A program made the position numbers and the translations under genes. From JBMOUD01 sp049319665 (GTDB taxonomy: Bacteria > Pseudomonadota > Gammaproteobacteria > Enterobacterales > Enterobacteriaceae), in contig NZ_JBMOUD010000006.1 of the NCBI RefSeq assembly GCF_049319665.1, positions 186,001-250,000 of the forward strand: DNA of 64,000 nucleotides, given 5' to 3'. This document shows positions 52,852 to 62,462 of this stretch, piece after piece. Below the pieces are notes generated by a model. That model was not told the origin of the DNA, made no database searches, and saw only the letters and a list, made by a program, of their open reading frames with translations. Within the stretch, counting starts at the first letter, position 1. Each line of letters begins with the position of its first letter.

Positions 52852-53793
52852 CTAAATTTGGACAGGATCTAGCATTTTTATGGTATCAAACGAATTACTC
52901 AGCAGGACTTTTTGGGGAATTTTCAATTCCAACGCAAGAATATTCTGGTTGGTCAATAGGACTGACTGAGTCTCGAGTTGTTTAAAACTGCTGATGTCTG
53001 TCTTCAATACCTCTAAGACATCTCGCGTAATAATATGCGGACTAAATGCACCAGTCTTTTTTAGTGCCTCAAGACGCTTCCGTAATAGGACATTAGACTC
53101 GGTATTTCTTTCCAAATATCCGTTGGCAATATTATCTTCTTCGAGCCGGATATGTGTTTGTGAAAGCACAAAGGCAGCCTTATTTTTTAGATCGGCAATC
53201 AACATAACAAAATGAAAATTATCAATAAATTCTTTGTTTTCTAGTTCGGAAAGCAGACTTCTTAACAACGTATCGAGATTACCTAAAGCTCGACGAAGCG
53301 GTATAATATGCAGGCGAATAAATTGTGGATCATTTTGTTTTTGATTGGCGTATAAAGCTTCTTCAATAGCACCCAAAGCTTTACTTTTTATTTCACTAAA
53401 TTTGATGAGTTTACTGAATTTCGCCTCATCCAGAAGCAAAGAAATTTTCTGATCAAGCGCATCAATTTTATCGCCTAACTCTTCCAGTTTTCTACTCAAT
53501 GTCTCAGTCGTCTGCCTAGCAGACATAATATTGACCATCGAAAGCATAGCAGTTTGATTAGCTAGTTGGTTCATCACTTCCGCATGCGATTGATTAATAG
53601 TATTATTTATTTCCTGGACGGCGCTATTGAGTTGGTTATTCTGCCCTTCAGGAGGAAAGACCAGATGTTTAACAATTTTCCCCGCCGTATCACGAATAGT
53701 CCCACCGAAAATATTCAGTTCACCTGATTCAATACGATCCAGAATCTCTTTTGATAGGGGTAAAGCACGTTCAAGCAAAATAGAAAAACTCAT
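52852..53793 (-). CDS. Coiled-coil protein of unknown function, partner of YaaW-like protein
   Basis: A 313-aa soluble helical protein I do not recognise. Residues about 50-125 (NSAVQEINNTINQSHAEVMN; SRKLEELGDKIDALDQKISL) form heptad coiled coil, and the rest is predicted helical with an abundance of Leu, Lys and Glu. No signal peptide, no TM. Its start overlaps the stop of the YaaW-like gene by 4 nt (53790-53793), so the two are translationally coupled and probably form a complex. AT-rich relative to core genes, so probably accessory. Confidence 0.7.
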   Translation of the reverse strand: MSFSILLERALPLSKEILDRIESGELNIFGGTIRDTAGKIVKHLVFPPEGQNNQLNSAVQEINNTINQSHAEVMNQLANQTAMLSMVNIMSARQTTETLSRKLEELGDKIDALDQKISLLLDEAKFSKLIKFSEIKSKALGAIEEALYANQKQNDPQFIRLHIIPLRRALGNLDTLLRSLLSELENKEFIDNFHFVMLIADLKNKAAFVLSQTHIRLEEDNIANGYLERNTESNVLLRKRLEALKKTGAFSPHIITRDVLEVLKTDISSFKQLETQSVLLTNQNILALELKIPQKVLLSNSFDTIKMLDPVQI

Positions 53794-54455
53794 AAATCCA
53801 CCTCGTCAGCGAACTTTTCAGCGGCTAATCTAGCTCGGATGCTGCCGATAATTAATACAGCAGGAATAGTGACGCTATAAGCGGTGCCAGTAAAGGCGAA
53901 AATGACACCGATAACTCCTGTCAGCACGCCGATAAACTGCCCTGCAACCGGGATAGCTGCAATAGCCCCACGTCTTAGAATAAAACCACCGACTGCCATC
54001 AGAGCTGGAGTCATGCTGCCGATACTGCGGGCTGCAGCATTCTTAGCATCCATACTCAGCTTATTATTTAAACTTTCGCGAAGTACCTCTTCGAATTTCT
54101 CTCGTTCATGTGCAGAAAGTTTTTTCTTATAATCAGTTATAACCTTTTCAGCAATCTTCTCTTCGATTTTCATCAACTCATTTTTACTATCTACTTTGAT
54201 ACCAACTTTGCTGGCAACATCTTCGACAATTTCACGGTAATTCACACCACGCCTACGTAATAAGTTCATTACACTATCTCCCCCCATACTATGGAGTTCA
54301 CTGACCAGTTTCAGTGGGTCACGCTCATCTTTGGTTATTCCGGATGAATATTTATTGGAGATAATTTCTGCTAAGAATGCTTTTTCTTCATTAGTCGCTT
54401 GGACTAATACCGAATAAATGTCTTTATCATTACGTGCAAAATCGATATTTTTCAT
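53790..54455 (-). CDS. YaaW-like (DUF3944 family) protein with C-terminal membrane segment
   Basis: A 221-aa protein resembling E. coli YaaW. The block LHSMGGDSVMNLLRRRGVNY then REIVEDVASKVGIKVD (about 53-88) matches YaaW LQHFGGDSIANKLRGHG, and the end SGTAYxVTIPAVLxI appears here as TGTAYSVTIPAVLIIGSI. Between lie a charged helical region and a Gly/Ala/Ile-rich hydrophobic stretch (about 155-205, IPVAGQFIGVLTGVIGVIF) that can make one or two TM passes. The biological role of this family is unknown. First gene of a two-gene unit, coupled to the coiled-coil protein. Confidence 0.75.
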   Translation of the reverse strand: MKNIDFARNDKDIYSVLVQATNEEKAFLAEIISNKYSSGITKDERDPLKLVSELHSMGGDSVMNLLRRRGVNYREIVEDVASKVGIKVDSKNELMKIEEKIAEKVITDYKKKLSAHEREKFEEVLRESLNNKLSMDAKNAAARSIGSMTPALMAVGGFILRRGAIAAIPVAGQFIGVLTGVIGVIFAFTGTAYSVTIPAVLIIGSIRARLAAEKFADEVDL

Positions 54456-54663
54456 TTTGAGGTAGAATGTGCTGTGAAAGGTTGATGATAGGATTAATAA
54501 ACGCTCGCCAATATAGCTTAAAACTTACTCACAATATAGGCATGAAACTTAAATATCACTAATGGTTTTATGTTACTAAAAATAAAACCAAGGTCAATAA
54601 ATCATTCAGATATTACAAAAATAGACTCATTCATCAGTAATATTCTATTTATCAATACCCCCA

Positions 54664-57384
54664 TCATTCCTGCAAATAGCGCCTCATTGTCTCCTCAATT
54701 TTTCTCACCCAACTGTTTGCGCCCTGTTCTTGCGCCAGGTTCATCGCTGACTGTAATGCGATATTAAGGGATTGATTTGAATCGGACTGTCGAGAATAAC
54801 GGATCATCGCCTGGACTCTCAGCAACTCAGGAACATTCCATGACGATTGATTAGCGGGTAATTTTGCTAATCGTTCACTGATTAAGGCGTCAGCCTCATG
54901 ATGATGGCCTTTGTCTGCCAGCGCGGTGGCAAAGTCGGAAAGAAACAGTGAATAAGCAGGATCGAAGCCATTCGCTTGCAAAACGGCCAGCATGTGGTGA
55001 ATTTCGTGCGGCATTACCGACTCGGCGTGACGTTGTAACTTAGCCCAGAACGCAAACGCGGCGCTGTATAATCGCCATAGCCCAAGGCCGTGTTCACTGG
55101 CAATATGATCAAGCTGTTGGGCTATTTGGGCAACCTGCTCAATATCGCCGGTCAGCGCGGCAAGTGTACAGCTACCTTCAGCCAATACACAGCACAGTGA
55201 ACAGGCGTGATCTAAGGCCATGGCTTCTTCGACTGCCAGTTGTACCGCCCGTCGGGCTTGATTGATATCCCCGCTGACCCAAAATACCCGCACCAGAAAT
55301 GCCCATCCGGCGACTCGTTGGTCAACCCCAAAGCGAAAAGGCGAACCTGACTGGTCAGCTCGGGTATCACAGTCGAGGAAAGCTTTAATTTCTGTCAACG
55401 CAGGCCGTTGCTGGCCTAAAAAATGTTGCGATGTGCCGATCAGTCGGCGCGCTGTTAGTAATGCCGCCCGATCGCCGAATTCTTGCGCCAGTTGTGCCAT
55501 GTTTTGCCCGCTTTCTAGAGCTTTGGCATACAACCCGCTGCGTAAATGGTGCAGCCATAATCCATATTCAGATTGCAGCTGGATTTCTTTATCCGCAATC
55601 AACCTGGCCAACTCACCGGCTCGGGTCCAGGCCTGTGCATTTTCATCAATCGGGCCGCGTGCCCATGCCAGCGCCGACCCCAACGCCGCCCGCATCAACA
55701 TCTCTTCGCGCACAGTCGCTTGCCCGTTAGGATCGTCATCTAGCGCCATCCCAATATACTGACGGCAGGTGTCGTGTAGGGAATACTGGATCCAAAATGG
55801 CGTGGAAGCAGAGAGGATTTTTCTGCCTAAACAACGGTCCTGATTATGCGCAAAACACCAATCGAGGGCGATTCTTAAATCATCGATCAGGTAGCCATAT
55901 TGTCGCCGCCACTGTGAAGAGGATATCGATATCCACTCTTTCCACGCCAGGCTGGCACGCTCGGCAACAAAGTGTGCATGTTGTCTGGCGATATATTCGG
56001 TGCGCCCCGCCAGCTGCTGTCGGGCATAAGCCCTGACGATGGTCAGGTAGCGGTAGCGTGAAGGCTGGGTTCCGGCTTGGAAAACCAATAATGACTTATC
56101 GATCAGACTGGCGATAATATCGATATTTCGCTGGTCGGCCAGCGGCGATAACACTTGCTCGGCGGCATGAATATCAAATTCGCCCGCAAAGATGGCCAAC
56201 TCCTGAAACACCTGTTTTTCATTCGGGCTAAGCAGCTGATAGCTCCAATCGAGCGCATCACCCAATGTCCGATGGCGAGGTGTGGCGCCTCGCCGCCCCG
56301 TTTCTAACATGCCGGTGTGGGTCGTTAAATCCTCAAGCACAGCCCCCAGCCCTAAACCGGTGATCCTTGCGGCGGCGATTTCAAGTGCTAAAGGCACCGC
56401 ATCCAGCAAGCGACAAAGCGCAGCCACTTGCTTAACATTATCTTCGCTCAGCCGAAATTGATAATCCGCCGCCTGGATCTTTTGTACGATAAATTCAATG
56501 GCGCTGTAGTTTTTGGCCTGAATCGCGTCGACCTCGGTTGCAGGAACGGCAAGTGGCCCGAGTCGATAGACTTGCTCGCCTTCTACACCCAGCGGTGATT
56601 GACTGGTTAATACCACGCTCAATAGGCTATCGGCTTGCAGTAGTTGTTCGATAGCACGCGCACAGGCATCGGCTAGATGTTCGCAGTTATCTACGACTAA
56701 TAATGCCGGTTTTTGATGAGCACGTTCCGCAATTAGCGTGCTACCGACACCTGCTAATGCGGCATTGAGCGTTTCAAGTGGGTCTGCGGTGTTGCTCAGA
56801 TAGGATAAATCGGCAAAAAATACGCCGTCGGGAAAGACACCGGCAGACTCTCGTGCGACCTCGACGAGCAATCGCGTCTTGCCGATTCCCGCCGGTCCGG
56901 TAATCGTACATAACGGATGGGTGAGAAGGCGTGTTCTCACCTCACTAAGCTCTTTTTCTCTACCAATCAGTGGCGATCGTGGACGAGGTAATCCCGTTAA
57001 CGTTGGCCGAACAGACACCGTTGATGTCACGGCTTGCAGTGTATTGACCGTTGCGGTGAAGCAATAACCACGGCCAAACAAGGTACTGATGAGATTGCGA
57101 TCGTCGCCTAATACTTTACGCAAACTGGAGATCTGCGCCTGTAAGTTATTCTCTTCAACTACTTCCTGTGGCCAGACTTTTTCCAGTAGCTGATCTTTAG
57201 ACACCACCTGCCCAGCCATGCTCACCAGATGAATGAGCACCGCCATTGCCCGCTCGCCAAGTTCTAAACGCACGCCATCTTTCATCAGCAAGCCCAGATT
57301 AGGAAATAGCTGGTATTTGCCGAAGACAATCATATCGTCATCCCTGCTGGCGTTTAGCGAGGTGGTTGAACCAGGAGTTGGCAT
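54664..57384 (-). CDS. Large regulator: OmpR-type DNA-binding domain + NTPase + helical repeats
   Basis: A 906-aa single-protein regulator. N-terminal winged helix of OmpR/PhoB type, about residues 20-110: LIHLVSMAGQVVSKDQLLEK then VWPQEVVEENNLQAQISSLR. Then an NB-ARC/STAND-like ATPase (about 140-420) with P-loop ITGPAGIGKTRLL, LLVVDNCEHL (Walker B) and VVLTSQSPLGV. The C-terminal about 450 residues are TPR-like helical repeats, presumably the sensor. Similar to BTAD-less OmpR-NTPase activators of virulence and metabolism genes. The start is uncertain: 57384 is preferred over 57435 (no ribosome site), 57333 is also possible. Divergent from the MFS gene at 57496. Confidence 0.83.
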   Translation of the reverse strand: MPTPGSTTSLNASRDDDMIVFGKYQLFPNLGLLMKDGVRLELGERAMAVLIHLVSMAGQVVSKDQLLEKVWPQEVVEENNLQAQISSLRKVLGDDRNLISTLFGRGYCFTATVNTLQAVTSTVSVRPTLTGLPRPRSPLIGREKELSEVRTRLLTHPLCTITGPAGIGKTRLLVEVARESAGVFPDGVFFADLSYLSNTADPLETLNAALAGVGSTLIAERAHQKPALLVVDNCEHLADACARAIEQLLQADSLLSVVLTSQSPLGVEGEQVYRLGPLAVPATEVDAIQAKNYSAIEFIVQKIQAADYQFRLSEDNVKQVAALCRLLDAVPLALEIAAARITGLGLGAVLEDLTTHTGMLETGRRGATPRHRTLGDALDWSYQLLSPNEKQVFQELAIFAGEFDIHAAEQVLSPLADQRNIDIIASLIDKSLLVFQAGTQPSRYRYLTIVRAYARQQLAGRTEYIARQHAHFVAERASLAWKEWISISSSQWRRQYGYLIDDLRIALDWCFAHNQDRCLGRKILSASTPFWIQYSLHDTCRQYIGMALDDDPNGQATVREEMLMRAALGSALAWARGPIDENAQAWTRAGELARLIADKEIQLQSEYGLWLHHLRSGLYAKALESGQNMAQLAQEFGDRAALLTARRLIGTSQHFLGQQRPALTEIKAFLDCDTRADQSGSPFRFGVDQRVAGWAFLVRVFWVSGDINQARRAVQLAVEEAMALDHACSLCCVLAEGSCTLAALTGDIEQVAQIAQQLDHIASEHGLGLWRLYSAAFAFWAKLQRHAESVMPHEIHHMLAVLQANGFDPAYSLFLSDFATALADKGHHHEADALISERLAKLPANQSSWNVPELLRVQAMIRYSRQSDSNQSLNIALQSAMNLAQEQGANSWVRKIEETMRRYLQE

Positions 57385-57495
57385 GCAGATGTTTCCAATA
57401 TCAGGATATTTCAGAAGTCTGAAATTGTAGGACAAAGACTCTGTATCGACAACCGCGCACTATTAACTCTCCCCACGATTATTGAGAATAGCGCG

Positions 57496-58719
57496 ATGTC
57501 AAACAACACTACGCATACAAGCATCAAGCCGCTTGCTAACGCTGATTATTCTAGTGAGCCCGCCCCCGTTTTGGGGACGGCATTACAGTTTATTATGGCG
57601 ATTGCTTGCGGTGTCTTTGTCGCCAACATCTATTACAACCAGCCATTATTAGAACTCTTACAACAGGGGTTTCCGCAAGACGTTAACTTAATAAATCTGG
57701 CGCCTACCGCCACTCAGTTAGGGTTTGCCTGCGGATTGTTTCTGTTGGTGCCTCTCGGGGATAAAATTAACCGCCGCAAACTGATTCTATGGCAGGCAGC
57801 CGCGCTGTGTGTCGCATTAGTTTGCCTGGCGATGGCACCGAATGTGGTCATGATCATTGTCGCCTCTGTCGCCGTTGGGGTGACCGGTTGCGTTGTGCAA
57901 CAAATCGTCCCCTTTGCCGCAGAACTTGCTAAACCAGAGCGCCGGGGCCAGGTGGTCGGTACTGTGATGAGCGGCGTACTTTGCGGGATCCTGCTTGGCC
58001 GTGCGGTAGGCGGATTTACCGGGGATCATTGGGGCTGGCGCGCGACATTCTGGATGGGGGCCGTGGCGTCAGCATTAGTATGGCTATTGCTGTTCTTTAC
58101 CTTGCCGCACCACCAGCCACGCAGCAAACAAAGCTATCTTAGCCTGATGAAATCGCTGGTATCGCTGTGGTCAGAGGAACCCCTTTTGCGTAAGGCGACC
58201 TATATTCAAGCCACTCTTTTTGCTTCTTTTATTGGCTTATGGACCATTCTGGCGTTGCGATTACATGATGCCTTTCATTTAGGGGCCGACGTTGCCGGGT
58301 TAATGGGGATTGTAGGTGCGGTAGGTATTTTAATGGCGCCACTTGTTGGCCGCATTGCTGACTGCCGCGGGCCTTATAAAGTCATAGGTCTGGGCTGCCT
58401 GATTATGGTGCTGTCTTTTGTGGTTCTTGGGGTTTGGGGCAGCATTACCGGTCTGGTTGTCGGTATTATTGTGATGGATTTAGGCGAACAATCGGCATTA
58501 GTCTCCAATCAGCATGTTATCTATGCGCTGCGCCCTGAAGCACGTAGTAGACTGAATACTTTATTTATGACCGGCATGTTTATCGGCGGCGCGTTAGGTT
58601 CCTGGGGGAGCAGTGTCGCGTGGCGAGTGGGCGGCTGGCCAATGGCATCTTTGCTTGGCGGGGCCTTCACTCTGCTGGGATTAGCTATCCATTGCTTTAG
58701 CTTACGTAAAGCTAAATAG
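57496..58719 (+). CDS. MFS transporter (DHA1, YgaY/NepI-like)
   Basis: A 407-aa 12-TM facilitator. GVFVANIYYNQPLLELL in TM1 and ATQLGFACGLFLLVPLGD then KINRRKLIL (motif A) are typical of this efflux group. Divergent from the OmpR-NTPase regulator, with its start only 61 to 112 nt away depending on the regulator's true start, so the regulator probably controls it. Substrate unknown. A bidirectional terminator with puuP follows. Confidence 0.83.
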   Translation: MSNNTTHTSIKPLANADYSSEPAPVLGTALQFIMAIACGVFVANIYYNQPLLELLQQGFPQDVNLINLAPTATQLGFACGLFLLVPLGDKINRRKLILWQAAALCVALVCLAMAPNVVMIIVASVAVGVTGCVVQQIVPFAAELAKPERRGQVVGTVMSGVLCGILLGRAVGGFTGDHWGWRATFWMGAVASALVWLLLFFTLPHHQPRSKQSYLSLMKSLVSLWSEEPLLRKATYIQATLFASFIGLWTILALRLHDAFHLGADVAGLMGIVGAVGILMAPLVGRIADCRGPYKVIGLGCLIMVLSFVVLGVWGSITGLVVGIIVMDLGEQSALVSNQHVIYALRPEARSRLNTLFMTGMFIGGALGSWGSSVAWRVGGWPMASLLGGAFTLLGLAIHCFSLRKAK

Positions 58720-58756
58720 CAGTAAATTACCCAAACAACGTCAACCATGACAAAAA

Positions 58757-58792
58757 TAAAGCCTATAATAATTTGATTATTATAGGCTTATT
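58757..58792. terminator. Bidirectional terminator between MFS gene and puuP
   Basis: AAGCCTATAATAAT (58759-58772), loop TTG, ATTATTATAGGCTT (58776-58789), flanked by an A-run and a T-run, between two convergent genes. Confidence 0.88.
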
Positions 58793-58800
58793 TAGATTTC

Positions 58801-60144
58801 CTAGAGCAGCGCCTTGCGGAAAAACTTGGTCAGATACAGCAAATAGATAATGCCCAATCCTGCCCAAATCAATCCCATGGTCATTGAATCTCTTTCCAGA
58901 TTTAACCACAGTACGCTAACAATCAACGCGCCCAATAGCGGCAATATCAGGTAATGGAAACGATCGCGCCAGGTTTTGTTACGTTTCTCACGCACGAAAA
59001 ATTGATTGATCACCGCCAGATTAACAAAGGTGAAAGCAACCAATGCGCCAAAGTTAATTAACGCGGTAGCGGTCACCAAATCAAACCAAAATGCGCTGAG
59101 CGCGACAACGCCAACCATAAAGATATTGAGCGATGGCGTGCGCCATTTCGGGTGAATATAGCCAAAGAACTTCGCTGGAAACACCCGATCACGCCCCATC
59201 ACATAAAGCAGTCTTGAAACACTGGCGTGAGAAGCCAGACCGGATGCGAGCGTATTGATAAAGGTGGTACACAGGAAAATAGACTGGAATAACTTGCCGC
59301 CGACATAGAGGGCAATTTCTGGCAACGCCGCATCGGGCTGATGGAAACGGGTAATCGTTGGGAAATAGAGCTGAATAAAGAACGAAACGCCAATAAAAAT
59401 GATGCCGCCATACAGCGCGGTAAGAAAAATAGCGCGAGGAATGGTCACCGCGGCATCGGGTGTCTCTTCACTTAATGTGGTTACTGCGTCAAATCCAAGA
59501 AAGGAGAAACAGACAATCGTTGCGCCGGTGATAATCGGGATCAAATGCGCGTTTTCACTAATAAAAGGTTGCAGGCTCCATACTGTCCCAACCCCTTCCC
59601 CGTTATGTAATCCGTGAATCACCAGGAAAATAAATACCAGAATGATTGCCACTTGTGCCAGCACAAACAGCGTATTGAAATTCGCCACTAAATTTACGCT
59701 GCGCAAATTCGCAGCGGTCATAATTACCACGAAACTGACCACCCAAATCCACGGGGCAACATCGGGAAACATCGCGGTCAAATAGATTTTTGCCAGCAGG
59801 ACGTTGATCATCGGTAAGAAAAGATAATCGAGCAAAGATGACCAACCGACTAAAAAGCCGAGTCTTGAGCTAATGGCTTTTTGCGTATAGGTATAGGCGG
59901 AACCGGCCTGCGGAAAACGCCGCACCAGTTTGCCATAACTGATAGCCGTAAACAGAATACCGACTAGCGCAAACAGATAAGACGTCGGGACATGTCCCTC
60001 GGATTCGCGAGAAACAATACCAAAAGTATCAAATACGGTCATTGGCGTTAAATATGCCAGCCCCATCATTACCACTTGCCATAACTTCAGGCTACGCCTA
60101 AGTTTCGGCTGGGCCGCCGCTTCAACATCAACATTCTCCGCCAT
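58801..60144 (-). CDS. puuP: Putrescine importer PuuP (APC family)
   Basis: A 447-aa 12-TM amino acid-polyamine-organocation permease with long near-identical stretches to E. coli PuuP: LKLWQVVMMGLAYLTPMTVF, SSLLDYLFLPMINVLLAKIY and HLIPIITGATIVCFSFLGFD, then TLSEETPDA. PuuP imports putrescine by proton symport. The start at 60144 matches E. coli PuuP; the open frame goes to 60171. No other puu gene (puuA-E) is in the window, so it is an orphan locus here. The tail is shorter than in E. coli, ending KKFFRKALL-like (TKFFRKALL). Confidence 0.93.
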   Translation of the reverse strand: MAENVDVEAAAQPKLRRSLKLWQVVMMGLAYLTPMTVFDTFGIVSRESEGHVPTSYLFALVGILFTAISYGKLVRRFPQAGSAYTYTQKAISSRLGFLVGWSSLLDYLFLPMINVLLAKIYLTAMFPDVAPWIWVVSFVVIMTAANLRSVNLVANFNTLFVLAQVAIILVFIFLVIHGLHNGEGVGTVWSLQPFISENAHLIPIITGATIVCFSFLGFDAVTTLSEETPDAAVTIPRAIFLTALYGGIIFIGVSFFIQLYFPTITRFHQPDAALPEIALYVGGKLFQSIFLCTTFINTLASGLASHASVSRLLYVMGRDRVFPAKFFGYIHPKWRTPSLNIFMVGVVALSAFWFDLVTATALINFGALVAFTFVNLAVINQFFVREKRNKTWRDRFHYLILPLLGALIVSVLWLNLERDSMTMGLIWAGLGIIYLLYLTKFFRKALL

Positions 60145-60308
60145 CGTATGCTTTTCTCTTTTTACGACCATTTTGGGGGCGTCATATTAAGTCTTACGCC
60201 CGCATATTGGGAGATAAATTACATCGCTAACGGCTAATTACACCAACAAATAGAATATTCTCAATTCCTCAGCCTTGCTGCCTTACGAAAAAACCTGGTC
60301 AGATTTTT

Positions 60309-60386
60309 GACGGTCGTAACCTGCGAGTACTTTTTACCGCCTTAGACGAGGCTTATCACGCGCTGCGGGATCGCATTGGGATCTAA
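60309..60386 (+). pseudogene. Possible remnant of a coding sequence (C-terminal tail only)
   Basis: An in-frame stretch DGRNLRVLFTALDEAYHALR then DRIGI and TAA reads like the tail of a cytoplasmic enzyme, with normal codon composition, but no start or upstream gene is present. I cannot name the family. It may be what remains of a deleted neighbour (in other genomes puuP sits with polyamine genes). Confidence 0.3.
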
Positions 60387-60479
60387 ATACTCAGGTCGGT
60401 GGTATTCTTCAATACTATTAATTATCACGCCATCAAAAGCACACTGCCCGGATTTTCCGATGAGCCCCGACGCAATTAA

Positions 60480-60511
60480 AATAATGGCCGCCTATATTTG
60501 AGGCGGCCATT
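60480..60511 (-). terminator. Terminator of the MFS gene ending at 60539
   Basis: AATGGCCGCCT (60483-60493) and AGGCGGCCATT (60501-60511); the minus strand then runs ATTTTAATT. Confidence 0.78.
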
Positions 60512-60538
60512 GTTAGATTTAAAAGGACTCAGAGGCTA

Positions 60539-61747
60539 TCAAGGGAAAATCAGTTTTTCTGGCGCACCTGATGCGGCGCGCAGAGTTGGCAAACTGACCA
60601 AAGCCATTACCACTAATATGACCCCAGCCACGATAGGTACACCAAACCCTGCACGGACACCAAAGTTGTCAACAATCAGCCCAGAAAGTGCACCACCAAG
60701 CGCAACGCCGATACTGATCCCCGTTGTCATCCAGGTTAACCCTTCGGTGAGCTTAGCTGGCGGCACAACAATGGTACCGAGATTCATGACAATCACCATG
60801 GTTGGGGCAAATGACATCCCGGCAAAAAATAGCATGCCCGCCATGACATAAACGTTTGGAGAGAAAATAGGTAAAACAGCGGTGGCGGCAGTGACCAGGA
60901 TCCAAATCAAGAATTGCTTCTCTATCGGTAAACTAATCTTTAAGGCGCCAAAAGTCAGGCCTGACGTCATTGAGCCAAATGCATAAGTCGCCAGGATAAA
61001 ACTGGCCGCCGTTGGCCAATCGTGTTCATTGGCAAAGGCAACCACTCCCACATCAATCGCGCCACCAATAACGCCCATCAGTAGCAGGGCTAAAACGATA
61101 ATCCGCAGGCTGGGAATACGTAGCGTCGAGCTTTTATTGCCGCTGCTGTTAACTATCACTTTCGGCTCAGTCTGGCGTTGCAGCAGAAAAGCCGTCACGC
61201 CAAAAGCTAACAGCACCACGGCAACCAGCGGACCCGCTTCGGCAAAAAGGCTCATACTGAGGCCGATAGCCAACGGTGGCCCAACAATATAGGCCATTTC
61301 AGTTAACACGGTGTCCAACGAAAACGCGGTGTGTAGCTGCGGTTTACCACGAAAAAGCGCGGTCCAGCGTGCTCTGATCATCGCGGGCATGCTCGGCATG
61401 GTGCCGGCGAACGCGGCCAAAATAAATAGCAACTGTGCCGGTGCTCGCAGATAAGCGGCCAAAATTAGCGTCAATAACATCGCAATACTAAAAAGAGTGA
61501 CGAAGGGAAGCACACGACTCTGCCCGCGCTTATCCACCAGTTTCGATACCACCGGGCCGATAAGTGCGTTGGTTAAGGTAAATGTGCCAGCGACCGTGCC
61601 AGCCAGCCAATAAAGACCGCTTTGCTGCACCAACATAGTAATAATGCCGATACTGATCATTGCCTGCGGCAAACGAGCCAGTGAGCTAGTAAACGCCAGC
61701 CCAGCGGCTCCCGGTGTGGTAAAAATTTCGCGATAAGGGTTGCCCAT
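60539..61747 (-). CDS. MFS transporter
   Basis: A 402-aa 12-TM facilitator of the sugar-efflux-like group. N-terminus EIFTTPGAAGLAFTSSLARL; GPVVSKLVDKRGQSRVLPFV is motif A-like. The second half (GLTWMTTGISIGVALGGAL and VIVMNLGTIVVPP) is typical of this group. The start at 61747 is chosen because GGAG lies 6 nt upstream; the open frame goes to 61792. Substrate unknown. Single gene with its own terminator. Confidence 0.82.
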   Translation of the reverse strand: MGNPYREIFTTPGAAGLAFTSSLARLPQAMISIGIITMLVQQSGLYWLAGTVAGTFTLTNALIGPVVSKLVDKRGQSRVLPFVTLFSIAMLLTLILAAYLRAPAQLLFILAAFAGTMPSMPAMIRARWTALFRGKPQLHTAFSLDTVLTEMAYIVGPPLAIGLSMSLFAEAGPLVAVVLLAFGVTAFLLQRQTEPKVIVNSSGNKSSTLRIPSLRIIVLALLLMGVIGGAIDVGVVAFANEHDWPTAASFILATYAFGSMTSGLTFGALKISLPIEKQFLIWILVTAATAVLPIFSPNVYVMAGMLFFAGMSFAPTMVIVMNLGTIVVPPAKLTEGLTWMTTGISIGVALGGALSGLIVDNFGVRAGFGVPIVAGVILVVMALVSLPTLRAASGAPEKLIFP

Positions 61748-61875
61748 GATATCTCCATTTACCAAGCACAACAGACACACGTCATTCACCAAATACTGAC
61801 TTGAGGGGTATGCTGCGAAGGTAGAATTATTATTATAAATAATTGATTATTATAAAAAGAAAGCTTTTATAAAGA

Positions 61876-61940
61876 TATATCCAAAATAATTGGCGTCGCG
61901 TCAAGCCTACGCAGAAACAACGTCAAGTATGACGAATATA
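61876..61940. repeat. Short (internally deleted) ERIC-type repeat
   Basis: About 65 nt: left end ATATCCAAAATAATTGGCG, right end AACGTCAAGTATGACGAATA, an imperfect palindrome lacking the usual centre. Corresponds to the short ERIC form described in Yersinia. It lies 9 nt past the stop of the YbaK-like gene. Confidence 0.7.
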
Positions 61941-61948
61941 GAATTAAA

Positions 61949-62407
61949 TTAGCAGGCAACATCTATCCAAGTCGCACTGGTAATACTGGCAAGCCGTTCT
62001 GGCGTAATTTTAACGCCAGAATTAGCGCTTCCTCCGGCGGGGATCACTTCGTCATATTGATTCAGACTTTGATCGCAATAAACGCTAACGCCATCAAGAG
62101 CAGCAAAAGGACACACGCCGCCGGGGGGATAACCGGTCAAGATTGCCACCTCTTCCGTTGGCAGCATTCGGGCCTTCACGCCAAAAAACTGTTTAAATTT
62201 CTTATTGTCTATGCGCGAGGTGCCCGCCATTACCAACAATACCACTTGCTCATTAACCTTACATGACAAGGTCTTAGCTATCTGTCCGCTCTCTACTTCA
62301 AAGGCTTCTGCCGCTTGCTGCACCGTTGCCGTCGGTTTTTCATGTACGGTGATGTTAATATCGGGGGCATGTTCTGCGAGAAACTGACGAACACGTTCAA
62401 CACTCAT
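61949..62407 (-). CDS. YbaK/EbsC-family aminoacyl-tRNA deacylase-like protein
   Basis: A 152-aa YbaK-fold protein. This family hydrolyses mischarged tRNAs such as Cys-tRNA(Pro) or Ala-tRNA(Pro) in trans. ESGQIAKTLSCKVNEQVVLL and MAGTSRIDNKKFKQFFGVKA (with the conserved Lys) and GYPPGGVCPFA match the family. Length fits the short deacylases (YeaK/ProX-like) rather than a specific one. A GGAGAGA site precedes the ATG. A tiny membrane-protein gene lies just upstream on the same strand. Confidence 0.83.
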   Translation of the reverse strand: MSVERVRQFLAEHAPDINITVHEKPTATVQQAAEAFEVESGQIAKTLSCKVNEQVVLLVMAGTSRIDNKKFKQFFGVKARMLPTEEVAILTGYPPGGVCPFAALDGVSVYCDQSLNQYDEVIPAGGSANSGVKITPERLASITSATWIDVAC

Positions 62408-62462
62408 CTTCTCTCCTTAGACATTATTATTTTGGCTGTAAATGACCAAAACACAGACCGAT

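Larger units (their letters stand above)
60172..60538. other. Intergenic region upstream of puuP with a possible gene remnant
   Basis: Contains the puuP promoter side, an apparent gene tail at 60309-60386, and the terminator of the next MFS gene. Confidence 0.45.
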
